From a bacterium (lineage in GTDB: Bacteria; Cyanobacteriota; Vampirovibrionia; Obscuribacterales; Obscuribacteraceae), in contig JAUIJG010000038.1 in NCBI GenBank assembly GCA_030431355.1, forward strand, positions 1-19,433: a stretch of DNA of 19,433 nt, given 5' to 3'. Position numbers and translations under genes: made by a program. Numbering within the stretch: position 1 is the first letter of the stretch; every line of letters starts with the position of its first letter. Below the pieces are notes generated by a model. It made no database searches. It worked only from the letters and a program-made list of their open reading frames with translations, and was not told the origin of the DNA. This document shows, one piece after another, positions 1 through 7,791 of this stretch.

Positions 1-702
1 AACAAAGCTTCCTGGTTCTGCGATTATCAGAGTTCTTTCGAATTGACCCATATTTTCTGCGTTAATTCTGAAGTAGGCCTGGAGAGGTATTTCTACTCTT
101 ACTCCTTTGGGCACCCAGACGAAGCTACCGCCGGACCAAACCGCTGAGTTCAGTGCGGAAAACTTGTTGTCGGCAGCAGGAATAACCGAGGCGAAATGCT
201 GTTTGACTATCTCTTCATGCTCTCTCAGTCCAGAGTCCATGTCTAGGAATACCACTCCTTGTTTTTCGAGGTCTTCTCGAATCGAGTGATAAACAACTTC
301 CGACTCATACTGCGCAGTCACGCCGGCAAGGAACTTTCTTTCCGCTTCAGGAATGCCCAGGCGATCAAATGTGTTTTTGATGTTGTCCGGAACTTCGTCC
401 CAGTTCTTCTCCCCTTTTTCGGAGGGTTTGATGTAATAGTGGATATTGTCGAAGTCGATATCGTTGAGGAGTTTTGTGTTACCCCAGGTGGGCATCGGCT
501 TCTTGTTGAAAATATCCAGGGCTTTCAATCTGAACTTGAGCATCCACTCGGGCTCATTTTTCATTTTAGAAATTTGAACGACAATCTCTTCTGTGAGACC
601 GCGACCGGACTTGAATACATAGTCTTCTTTGTCGTGGAATCCGTACTGATAATCTTTTCCGATATCGTCTATTTTTTTGTCAAAAGCTGTTTCGGCAGAC
701 AT
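1..702 (-). CDS. sufB: SufB, Fe-S cluster assembly scaffold (3' end outside window)
   Basis: Leftward reading frame open from an ATG at 700-702 to the left edge: 234 codons with no stop, so the C-terminal half is missing. SufB is the scaffold subunit of the cytosolic SufBCD complex on which iron-sulfur clusters are built. Seen: an N-terminus rich in Lys, Asp and Tyr (KDYQYGFHD), [13 protein letters not shown] near residues 45-60, [19 protein letters not shown], then [15 protein letters not shown] and [16 protein letters not shown], ending in AEPGSFV. These match the conserved N-terminal half of SufB. An ideal GGAGG lies 8 nt before the ATG. The gene sits 27 nt downstream of sufC on the same strand, so the two are surely co-transcribed, in the order sufC-sufB rather than the usual cyanobacterial sufB-sufC. 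Family identification is secure; only the partial length limits the call. Confidence 0.93.
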   Translation of the reverse strand, partial: MSAETAFDKKIDDIGKDYQYGFHDKEDYVFKSGRGLTEEIVVQISKMKNEPEWMLKFRLKALDIFNKKPMPTWGNTKLLNDIDFDNIHYYIKPSEKGEKNWDEVPDNIKNTFDRLGIPEAERKFLAGVTAQYESEVVYHSIREDLEKQGVVFLDMDSGLREHEEIVKQHFASVIPAADNKFSALNSAVWSGGSFVWVPKGVRVEIPLQAYFRINAENMGQFERTLIIAEPGSFV

Positions 703-729
703 AGTTGCCTCCTTGCGAGGATGATGGAG

Positions 730-1500
730 TTAGGCTGTGGTTGTGGACGCCAACTCCTGGGTTACCCAGTCGTAGCCATGCTCTTCAAGCTTGTGAGAGA
801 GTTCCGGACCACCTGATACCACAATTTTGCCGTCGTGGAAGACATGCACGTGGTCTGGTTTGACATAATTGAGAATTCGCTGGTAGTGAGTGATCAGAAG
901 GATTGCGGATTGATCTGATACCAGAGAATTTACTCCTTCAGAAACGGTTTTTAAGGCGTCGATGTCGAGACCAGAATCGGTTTCATCGAGGATTGCCATT
1001 TGGGGTTTAAGCAGAGTCAGTTGCATTATCTCCAGGCGTTTCTTCTCTCCGCCGGAGAAACCATCATTGACATATCTTGAGAGGAACTGCTTCGGCACTC
1101 CGAGCTTTTCCATTACTACCTTAAGTTCTTTGCGGAATTCTTTGACCGGAATCTCCTGGCCCCGAACGGCTTTGACGGAGGCTCTCAGGAAGTTCGAGAC
1201 CGATACTCCCGGAATTGCTACAGGATATTGAAAAGCAAGGGTGAGACCGAGGCGGGCGCGCTCATCGGTGGCAAGGTCGTTAATCTCTTGCCCTTTGTAT
1301 CTCATCGTGCCTCTGGTCACCTTATATTTAGGATGACCCATGAGAGCATAGGAGAGTGTGGATTTGCCGGATCCATTTCGACCCATTAAGGCATGGGCTT
1401 CTCCGGCGTTGATCTCAAGGTTCACTCCTTTGAGGATCTCTTTTCCTTCAACCTCTACGTGGAGGTCTTTGATTTCTAGAAGGGGCTTATGTTCACTCAT
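730..1500 (-). CDS. sufC: SufC, ABC-type ATPase of the Fe-S assembly complex
   Basis: 256-residue ATPase that powers the SufBCD scaffold during iron-sulfur cluster assembly in the cytosol. Seen: Walker [10 protein letters not shown] at residues 40-48, ABC signature [13 protein letters not shown] near 150, Walker B with the SufC hallmark [14 protein letters not shown], and the H-loop ITHYQRIL. The length is normal for SufC. The frame could extend upstream to 1596, but the extra 32 residues are not SufC-like. The ATG at 1498-1500 is preceded by AAAAGG at a proper distance and gives the typical N-terminus ([19 protein letters not shown]), so I start there. It is the first gene of a leftward suf operon with sufB following. 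The upstream gap separates it from a divergent sufR-like gene, which fits regulation by that repressor. Confidence 0.96.
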   Translation of the reverse strand: MSEHKPLLEIKDLHVEVEGKEILKGVNLEINAGEAHALMGRNGSGKSTLSYALMGHPKYKVTRGTMRYKGQEINDLATDERARLGLTLAFQYPVAIPGVSVSNFLRASVKAVRGQEIPVKEFRKELKVVMEKLGVPKQFLSRYVNDGFSGGEKKRLEIMQLTLLKPQMAILDETDSGLDIDALKTVSEGVNSLVSDQSAILLITHYQRILNYVKPDHVHVFHDGKIVVSGGPELSHKLEEHGYDWVTQELASTTTA

Positions 1501-1667
1501 TTGATTGCCTTTTATTTGACTTCTTTCCGTGCCTTTGCGCTTTTGTGAGGATCTGACCCCGTTGAGGGTCCCGCGAAAAGCGTTTGGCATATCCAATCTG
1601 CATAAATAAGGATCGTACTCTTTTTTCTTGTCTTTCTCTTGGGAACGACCTTAAAGTTTCTGAAGCT

Positions 1668-1695
1668 TTGCATTCATGGCTTTTACAGATATAAT
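1668..1695 (+). promoter_or_regulatory. Candidate sigma70 promoter toward sufR
   Basis: TTGCAT, a 16-nt spacer and a consensus TATAAT. The -35 matches at only three of six positions, and the implied leader to the sufR ATG is about 250 nt, which is long. Only the -10 box is strong. Confidence 0.35.
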
Positions 1696-1746
1696 AGTAT
1701 CAAAAATATCCTATAGGGTCACCTCAATTTAACAAACCTTTCCAAT

Positions 1747-1755
1747 AGTTGAACT
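1747..1755. promoter_or_regulatory. Candidate operator AGTTGAACT, copy 1
   Basis: Nine-base interrupted palindrome AGTT-G-AACT, identical to a second copy at 1928-1936. It lies just right of both candidate promoters of the suf/sufR gap. Four-base arms carry little information, so a chance repeat in this gap is quite possible. Confidence 0.25.
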
Positions 1756-1927
1756 TGCGGTGGGTTGACCAGGTTGAGTTTGAGACCCTGCAGCGATTTT
1801 TTGGCATAAAGTAATGGGAAGTTATACTTAGTCCAGGATCGGTAATTATTGAAAGATCAGGCTGGGAGGGCGAATATTCTTGCGATTCGAGGCAAGCCCG
1901 TTTTCTTCCTTTTATTAGAGTTATTTG

Positions 1928-1936
1928 AGTTGAACT
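1928..1936. promoter_or_regulatory. Candidate operator AGTTGAACT, copy 2
   Basis: Second exact copy of AGTT-G-AACT, ending 19 nt before the sufR-like ATG at 1956. This is where an autoregulatory site would be expected. Only the nine-base core is shared with copy 1; flanks differ. Confidence 0.25.
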
Positions 1937-1955
1937 AAAAGCAGGGTTGTTACAA

Positions 1956-2636
1956 ATGATCACGCACCGCCTTGGTGAAGAGCCTGGTACAACACAAGAC
2001 ACCATCCTATTTCTCCTCAAAAAAGAAGGGGAGCTGTCGGTAAGCGACCTCTGTGATCATCTGAAAATAACAGCCATGGCTGTTCGACGTCATCTCGCCA
2101 CGCTCCAGAAGGATGGGCTCGTGGATTCTCAAATAGTGCGTCAATCCAGGGGAAGACCCAGTTACCGCTATAGTCTCAGTCAGAAAGGAGAATCCCTTTT
2201 CCCGGCCGGATACCAGACCCTCGCCCTCGATCTGCTTGAGGCTGTCCAGGAGCATTCCGGGGCCGCAGGTGTGTTGGAATTGTTGAAAGTTAGAAATAAG
2301 AAGCGATTGGAACGTCTGGGACCCCGGGTGGAAGGCTTAAGTTTGCCGGAGAGGGTGAAAGAAGTTTCGAAGATCTTCTCCGAAGACGGCTATATGACCG
2401 AGTGGAAAGAGCTGGAGGATGGCAATTACTTCATCTTCCAGAGGCACTGCGCGCTCCATGACGTAGCCAGCAAGTTTCGCCAGGTTTGCGCCCTTGAGCC
2501 ATTCATGATGGAGAACCTTCTCGGCACGAAGGTTACCCGAGAAAAGTATATGTTGAATAATGACTCTGTCTGCGGATATGTTGTTCACGCAGGATCTTGT
2601 GAGGCAGCGGATTCTTTCCAAGAATCGGGCGATTGA
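1956..2636 (+). CDS. sufR: SufR-like winged-helix transcriptional repressor with C-terminal cysteines
   Basis: 226-residue regulator divergent from sufC. SufR of cyanobacteria is a DNA-binding repressor of suf genes that carries a [4Fe-4S] cluster on C-terminal cysteines. Seen: an N-terminal winged helix (residues 10-80) with GELSVSDLCDHLKITAMAVRRHL and the wing motif SRGRPSYRYSLSQKG, an alpha-helical middle, and a C-terminal set Cys165, Cys178, Cys206 and Cys215 with HC-X12-C and LLGTKVTRE between. I recall the canonical spacing as CX12CX13CX14C. The first interval matches, but the third cysteine is absent and an extra one follows nine residues after Cys206. Start: ATG at 1956 is preceded by AGGG nine nt upstream; a TTG at 1947 in frame has no room for a ribosome site. 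Family call is good; the regulated target is inferred from gene order. Confidence 0.82.
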   Translation: MITHRLGEEPGTTQDTILFLLKKEGELSVSDLCDHLKITAMAVRRHLATLQKDGLVDSQIVRQSRGRPSYRYSLSQKGESLFPAGYQTLALDLLEAVQEHSGAAGVLELLKVRNKKRLERLGPRVEGLSLPERVKEVSKIFSEDGYMTEWKELEDGNYFIFQRHCALHDVASKFRQVCALEPFMMENLLGTKVTREKYMLNNDSVCGYVVHAGSCEAADSFQESGD

Positions 2637-2648
2637 GTTTTTGTCGTT

Positions 2649-2656
<8 letters not shown>
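2637..2656. terminator. Weak A/T hairpin between convergent sufR and pyk
   Basis: GTTTTT (2637-2642), an 8-nt loop, then AAAAAC (2651-2656). The stem is nearly all A:T and overlaps the pyk stop codon. It sits in the 12-nt gap between convergent genes, so it could act as a bidirectional terminator, but stability would be poor. Confidence 0.25.
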
Positions 2657-4139
<1,483 letters not shown>

Positions 4140-4184
4140 ATCTGTGGGTTTCCTTATTCTAAGGGGCGTCTAACTTAAGGCACC

Positions 4185-5849
4185 TTATTTAGTGCCGGCT
4201 GCAAACTTTTCTGGATCTGATTTGACGGCTATTTCCAGAGGGTTTAGCTCTGGGAAGCAGTTGTCCACTGCTTCGATCTCTTCCAGGCTTTCTATAGATA
4301 TTTCGTTCTTTTCCAGCATCTCAAGCAGTGTATTGAACTTCTCCAGGTGTTTATTGAATCTGTCAATCGCGTACTGCTTGGCTTGACCGGTGGTGACCAG
4401 GAACGGCCAGTCACTGGATTGGACAAGAAGCAGTTCTCTGGCTGCCTGTTTCAATACTCTCGATTTTTCTTCGCTCTCATTTCCGTGTTTTTTGAGGGCT
4501 TCATTGAAGTCGCTTTCCGCTTTATGAATATGTTCCCACATCCACTCTGTCTCTCCGTTCAGCCAGACTTCCCACTCACCGCCGGAGCCCCAGGACGAAG
4601 GAGGCAACTCCATAACGTGACTCGGTTCATTCTTTTCAAGATAGTCGCTTGCTTGAACAACTCCTATCTTCGTGTATTTGTTCAGTTTGGAGATTACCTG
4701 TTTGATGAAATCAACTCCTTCGAACCACCAGTGTCCGAACAATTCAGTGTCGAATGCCACCACCATCAAGCCGGGATTGCCTGTCTTCCTGAAGTGGTTG
4801 TGCAGGTGCTTTTGTATGAGACCCACATAGTGGTCCGAGTTCTCTTTGATTCTTTCGCTTGCTATTTCCGGGCTGTATAGATGCTTATCCCCGAGACTGG
4901 TCTCTTTGGAGGTAAGCTTCCAGTAATTCAAGCCGGAACGGTCGTCTTTCTTGTGGAATTCTCTGTAGTTTCCGTCACCCGGGTAGCCATGGTCCTGGGA
5001 CCAGACCTGGTATCCTGCTTCTTCATGGCGACCCATCACCGCTATCGGGTAATCTTTTAGCCAGAAAGCCTCGAAAGTGTCATAACCAGTTTCCGGTCTC
5101 TCCGGAGCCGGTTCGTAATCGATGGAGCCGTAAGGACCGAAAACTTTGCGAAGCTCTATGGTCTCTCCGCCTTTGACAACGAAGGATTCGGTGAAGAAAT
5201 ATTTGACACCAGCCGAATTGAGATAATGTCCTATACCTTTTCTTTCCCCTTCCGCCGGGCGATAGGCGCATTCAGGCAGCCAGAATCCTCTGGGGACGGT
5301 GCCGAAATGTTTCTTGTAGTTGTTCAATCCGGCCTGGAACTGAAGGGCCAGAGAGCTATCTTCTTGCAGTAGGGGAGAGAGGCAATGGGTGGCACAGGAG
5401 GTGGTGATCTCTATGAGACCCCTATTCTGGAAATCTCTCAGGGCTCCGATGATGTCTCGGGACCATCGGTTCTCGAAGGAGTCAGACGCCTTCGCATACC
5501 AGTCCTGGTAGAAACGAGATAAGTGCATCATCTCTGCGTTGGGGGATTCACCTCGCGGATTGAATCTCGCCTCATCCATTTTTGCCGCTTCTACTCTGCG
5601 TTTGCAGTAGGCGATGAAACCTTCTTTCATATGCTCATCGCTCAGCTGTTCTGCAAGAATGGGGGTGATGCCCAGGGTCAAATTAGCCTTGATGCCTTCC
5701 GCTTCCAGATCACTGATGGCGTTCAGGAGCGGGACATAGGTTTCCGCCATGCATTCATAGACGCTCTCTTCCCCGAATGGCCACATACCTGCTTTTCTGT
5801 AGAAGGGCAGATGGCTATGGAGTACGAAAACGAAAGAACCAACGCTCAA
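4185..5849 (-). CDS. GH57 1,4-alpha-glucan branching enzyme
   Basis: 554-residue member of glycoside hydrolase family 57, the group that makes alpha-1,6 branches in glycogen in the cytosol. All five GH57 motifs are visible: HSHLPF (11-16), EITTSCATH (147-155), GFWLPECAYRP (188-198) with the nucleophile Glu193, AFDTELFGHWW (365-375) with the acid/base Asp367, and the C-terminal WGSGGEWEVWLN...EWMWEHIHKAE. The spacing resembles the archaeal enzyme TK1436, though a related GH57 glucanotransferase cannot be fully excluded. The start is TTG at 5849-5847: the frame closes upstream at a TAG about 30 nt away, no ATG or GTG lies between, and the N-terminus so obtained (MSVGSFVFVLHSHLPF) is complete for the family. 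No clear Shine-Dalgarno precedes it. Pyruvate kinase follows by 45 nt, suggesting a glycogen/glycolysis operon. Confidence 0.9.
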   Translation of the reverse strand: MSVGSFVFVLHSHLPFYRKAGMWPFGEESVYECMAETYVPLLNAISDLEAEGIKANLTLGITPILAEQLSDEHMKEGFIAYCKRRVEAAKMDEARFNPRGESPNAEMMHLSRFYQDWYAKASDSFENRWSRDIIGALRDFQNRGLIEITTSCATHCLSPLLQEDSSLALQFQAGLNNYKKHFGTVPRGFWLPECAYRPAEGERKGIGHYLNSAGVKYFFTESFVVKGGETIELRKVFGPYGSIDYEPAPERPETGYDTFEAFWLKDYPIAVMGRHEEAGYQVWSQDHGYPGDGNYREFHKKDDRSGLNYWKLTSKETSLGDKHLYSPEIASERIKENSDHYVGLIQKHLHNHFRKTGNPGLMVVAFDTELFGHWWFEGVDFIKQVISKLNKYTKIGVVQASDYLEKNEPSHVMELPPSSWGSGGEWEVWLNGETEWMWEHIHKAESDFNEALKKHGNESEEKSRVLKQAARELLLVQSSDWPFLVTTGQAKQYAIDRFNKHLEKFNTLLEMLEKNEISIESLEEIEAVDNCFPELNPLEIAVKSDPEKFAAGTK

Positions 5850-6124
5850 GGGAGGACCTATGGTGTAGAAAGGGACGGGCTAAACTAAATCTTTTATTTT
5901 TGGATGCCGTCGATTTAGATTTGATTTGTTGATTCTTCGGAATATATCAATTAAATATGGCATTTGTCCTAGGAGTACTCGGCATCATTTACTAATCTTA
6001 GAATGAATTGCCGAATTGCCGAAAAATTACGGAAGATGACCTTATGAAGAGTGCGGTATCCTATCAAGGTATTGGGAGTCGGGTTTTGATAACCAGGTTT
6101 CGGAGCTTGTTCTGAGCGAGGTAG
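5850..6124. other. Divergent AT-rich gap between GH57 gene and small basic-protein gene
   Basis: About 275 nt with no convincing gene. It should hold the leftward promoter of the GH57/pyk pair and a rightward one. The only rightward match I found is weak: TTGATT at 5929-5934, 17 nt, TAAATA at 5952-5957. An 8-nt tandem direct repeat GAATTGCC-GAATTGCC-GAA occupies 6005-6023. A leftward frame (5969-6469) crosses this gap and overlaps the small rightward gene; it shows no recognisable features. Confidence 0.4.
6005..6023. repeat. Short tandem repeat GAATTGCC x2.4
   Basis: GAATTGCC at 6005-6012 and 6013-6020, followed by GAA. It lies about 100 nt upstream of the small basic-protein gene. It could be a tandem regulatory site or chance. 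Confidence 0.4.
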
Positions 6125-6445
6125 ATGTTGTCGATGGCGGAGTCGTCCAGCAAAGATAAGAATGTAGAGCAGATGCGGGGAATGGTTAAGCGCAGTCCCG
6201 TCAAGAGGAAGCCGGTCCAGGCTACCAGCGAAGAGAAGACCGACAACAAAGTGATTAAGTTGTTGGATAAAAATCCGCTTGGAATGACGCTTCCGGAGAT
6301 GGCCGGAGGACCTAGAAAGATCAAGCGAATCAGAGTCCTGCGACCGATGCTGGCCCAGGCGATTAAAGAAGGGCTGGTTATGCCGGTTAGTCAGCGATCG
6401 GGTCATACCGTTTATCGACTGGTACGCCACATCAATAACGGCTAA
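6125..6445 (+). CDS. Small basic protein with possible winged-helix fold, unknown function
   Basis: 106 residues, not recognised. The first 40 residues are Lys/Arg/Ser-rich and probably disordered (SSSKDKNVEQMRGMVKRSPV). Residues 42-103 look like a compact alpha/beta unit: a helix NKVIKLLDKN, then LGMTLPEMAGG, a helix with KIKRIRVLRPMLAQAIKEGL, and a beta-like tail VMPVSQRSGHTVYRLVRH. That pattern (helix, 'T-L-P-E' turn helix, recognition-like basic helix, hairpin) resembles a winged helix, so DNA or RNA binding is possible; this is inference. Start choice is uncertain: ATG 6125 has GAGG only three nt upstream, TTG 6128 six nt and ATG 6134 twelve nt. It is preferred over the opposite-strand frames because of its charge pattern, plausible ribosome site and ending just before a pair of hairpins. 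Confidence 0.55.
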   Translation: MLSMAESSSKDKNVEQMRGMVKRSPVKRKPVQATSEEKTDNKVIKLLDKNPLGMTLPEMAGGPRKIKRIRVLRPMLAQAIKEGLVMPVSQRSGHTVYRLVRHINNG

Positions 6446-6464
6446 TAGCCGAAGATGGCAGGTT

Positions 6465-6478
6465 GTCACTAATGTGAC
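6465..6478. terminator. Hairpin GTCAC-TAAT-GTGAC
   Basis: Perfect 5-bp stem with a 4-nt loop, first of two adjacent hairpins in the 53-nt gap between convergent genes. No T-tract follows on either strand, so intrinsic termination is only possible, not shown. Confidence 0.35.
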
Positions 6479-6479
6479 C

Positions 6480-6495
6480 GTCTTGATTTCAAGAC
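6480..6495. terminator. Hairpin GTCTTG-ATTT-CAAGAC
   Basis: Perfect 6-bp stem with loop ATTT, directly after the hairpin at 6465-6478 and four nt before the DUF167 stop codon. A hairpin of the same size and loop sequence lies at 18454-18469, also between convergent genes. Weak or absent T-run. Confidence 0.4.
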
Positions 6496-6498
6496 CCG

Positions 6499-6828
6499 TT
6501 ACCCTTTTGGTTTTTCTCTGGTCGAGTCGATTATTAACCGCACCACTTCTGATTTTGCCAGGGGAACTTTGACCAGTTTTTGTCTGGAGCGTTCCCCTTT
6601 TAATAAAGTTACAGACGATTTACTGAGCTTCAGTAATTTGGCAAGGAAGCTCACCAGGGCTTGATTGGCTCGGCCTTCCAGGGCTCGTTCCTTCAAAGAA
6701 ACCCTCAGCCTGTCCTCGAATACATCCAGGACCGCCTCCCGGCTTGCCCCCGGTTTGACGAGGAGCCGTAGCAGCGTTTCTTCCCCCCTGGACTGAATTG
6801 AGATTTCTAAATCTTCAACGGTTATCAT
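6499..6828 (-). CDS. DUF167/YggU family protein
   Basis: 109 residues of the widespread small DUF167 (YggU) family, whose biochemical role is unknown. Seen: the family core LLVKPGASREAVLDVFEDRLRVSL (residues 22-45), then the hallmark EGRANQALVSFLAKLLKL (52-69), followed by SSVTLLKGERSRQKLVKVPL, corresponding to the conserved 'GxxSRxK' segment. The length is typical. The start is ATG at 6828-6826, without a strong ribosome site. Divergent from kdsA with a 72-nt gap and convergent with the small basic-protein gene. Nothing in the sequence gives a function. Confidence 0.87.
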   Translation of the reverse strand: MITVEDLEISIQSRGEETLLRLLVKPGASREAVLDVFEDRLRVSLKERALEGRANQALVSFLAKLLKLSKSSVTLLKGERSRQKLVKVPLAKSEVVRLIIDSTREKPKG

Positions 6829-6900
6829 TATTAAACTGCAATAGAGTATTAGTATATTGACACAGATCGATCCATATTATCGAAGCCGGAGGAGTTGCTA

Positions 6901-7791
6901 ATGGGAGTGCAAGCAGGTTCTATAAAAGTGGGACCGAATCATCCCTTTCTGATTATCGCTGGACCATGCGTAATCGAGAGTTGGGATATCACTATCAACA
7001 CTGCAAAAGAGTTGAAGTCTCTGGCTAAGAAGCATGGATTTTCCCTTGTCTTCAAGTCTTCTTTTGACAAAGCAAACCGAACATCGGTCAATTCTTACCG
7101 AGGTCCGGGGCTGGAAAAAGGTCTGGAGATGCTCGGGGATGTGAAGAGGCAATTGGGTGTGGAGATCCTCAGCGATGTTCATGATCCAGAGCAATGCGCT
7201 GCTGCCGGTGGTGTTTTAGATATTTTGCAAATTCCCGCATTCTTATGCCGACAGACTGATCTGCTGGTGGCTGCCGCCAAGACAGGAGCCGCGGTGAACA
7301 TTAAGAAAGGCCAGTTTGTCGCTCCCCAGGACATGGTCCACGCGGTTAAGAAAGTGTCAGACTCCGGAAACGAAAATATTCTCCTTACAGAGCGTGGTAC
7401 CTCATTTGGTTATAATAACCTTGTGGTTGATATGCGCTCATTGCCGATAATGAAAGAGACCGGTTATCCGGTTGTTTTTGATGCAACCCATTCGGTTCAA
7501 CTGCCAGGAGGGGGAGGAAGCGTCTCTTCCGGGCAAAGGCAATATGTTCCGCATCTAGCTCGAGCTGCGGCTGCCGTAGGCATTGACGGAATGTTTATGG
7601 AGGTTCATCCGGAACCTCAGTCAGCTAAGAGTGACGGACCGAATCAGGTTGCTCTGAGCCAGGTGGAAGATTTGATTGTGCAGGTTCTCAAAACGCATAA
7701 ACTTCGCCAGGAAATGGATGAGCTTGTTTTGACCGGAACCGGATCACCCATCGATAGTCCTTTGAGTAAAAGCGCAGTAAGCAGTAAGTGA
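6901..7791 (+). CDS. kdsA: 3-deoxy-8-phosphooctulonate synthase (Kdo-8-P synthase), metal-dependent type
   Basis: 296-residue cytosolic enzyme condensing phosphoenolpyruvate with arabinose-5-phosphate to Kdo-8-phosphate for lipopolysaccharide. Seen: IIAGPCVIES (residues 18-27), KSSFDKANRTS, EILSDVHDPEQC, DILQIPAFLCRQTDLL, VNIKKGQFVAP, LTERGTSFGYNNLVVDMRSLP, FDATHSVQLPGG and MEVHPEPQSAKSDGPNQ. Cys23 occupies the place of the metal-ligand Cys of the Aquifex enzyme (Asn in the metal-independent E. coli enzyme), and the His, Glu and Asp ligand positions also appear kept, so I predict a metallo-enzyme. Start: ATG 6901 has GGAGGAG six nt upstream; a TTG at 6895 in frame is too close to that site. 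The stop overlaps the next gene by four nt (GTGA), so the two are translationally coupled. The gene implies an LPS-bearing outer membrane. Confidence 0.96.
   Translation: MGVQAGSIKVGPNHPFLIIAGPCVIESWDITINTAKELKSLAKKHGFSLVFKSSFDKANRTSVNSYRGPGLEKGLEMLGDVKRQLGVEILSDVHDPEQCAAAGGVLDILQIPAFLCRQTDLLVAAAKTGAAVNIKKGQFVAPQDMVHAVKKVSDSGNENILLTERGTSFGYNNLVVDMRSLPIMKETGYPVVFDATHSVQLPGGGGSVSSGQRQYVPHLARAAAAVGIDGMFMEVHPEPQSAKSDGPNQVALSQVEDLIVQVLKTHKLRQEMDELVLTGTGSPIDSPLSKSAVSSK

Larger units (their letters stand above)
1501..1955. promoter_or_regulatory. Divergent suf/sufR regulatory region
   Basis: A 455-nt AT-rich gap between sufC (leftward) and the sufR-like gene (rightward) with no convincing gene. The best promoter match reading right is TTGCAT at 1668-1673, a 16-nt spacer and a perfect TATAAT at 1690-1695. 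A weaker leftward candidate is TTGTTA (1735-1730), 16 nt, TAGGAT (1713-1708). Two copies of the interrupted palindrome AGTT-G-AACT lie at 1747-1755 and 1928-1936. I looked for the CAAC-N6-GTTG repeat that I recall for cyanobacterial SufR and did not find it. An open frame at 1724-2020 (minus) shows no family features and overlaps sufR, so I do not call it. Confidence 0.5.

Noticed and set aside
259..816. 185-codon rightward frame
   Set aside because: It lies opposite sufB and the end of sufC, which are certain; its protein has no family features.
1501..1596. 32-residue N-terminal extension of SufC
   Set aside because: Not SufC-like, and the ATG at 1500 has its own ribosome site and gives the usual N-terminus.
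1724..2020. 98-codon leftward frame in the suf/sufR gap
   Set aside because: Overlaps the sufR start, has no recognisable domain or ribosome site.
5969..6469. Leftward frames of 166 and 86 codons opposite the small basic-protein gene
   Set aside because: Composition is rich in His, Arg, Leu and Ser without domain signs and no ribosome site; the rightward frame is the better gene.
6857..6880. TTGACA followed by TATTAT upstream of kdsA
   Set aside because: Both boxes are good but only 12 nt apart, too close for a sigma70 promoter.
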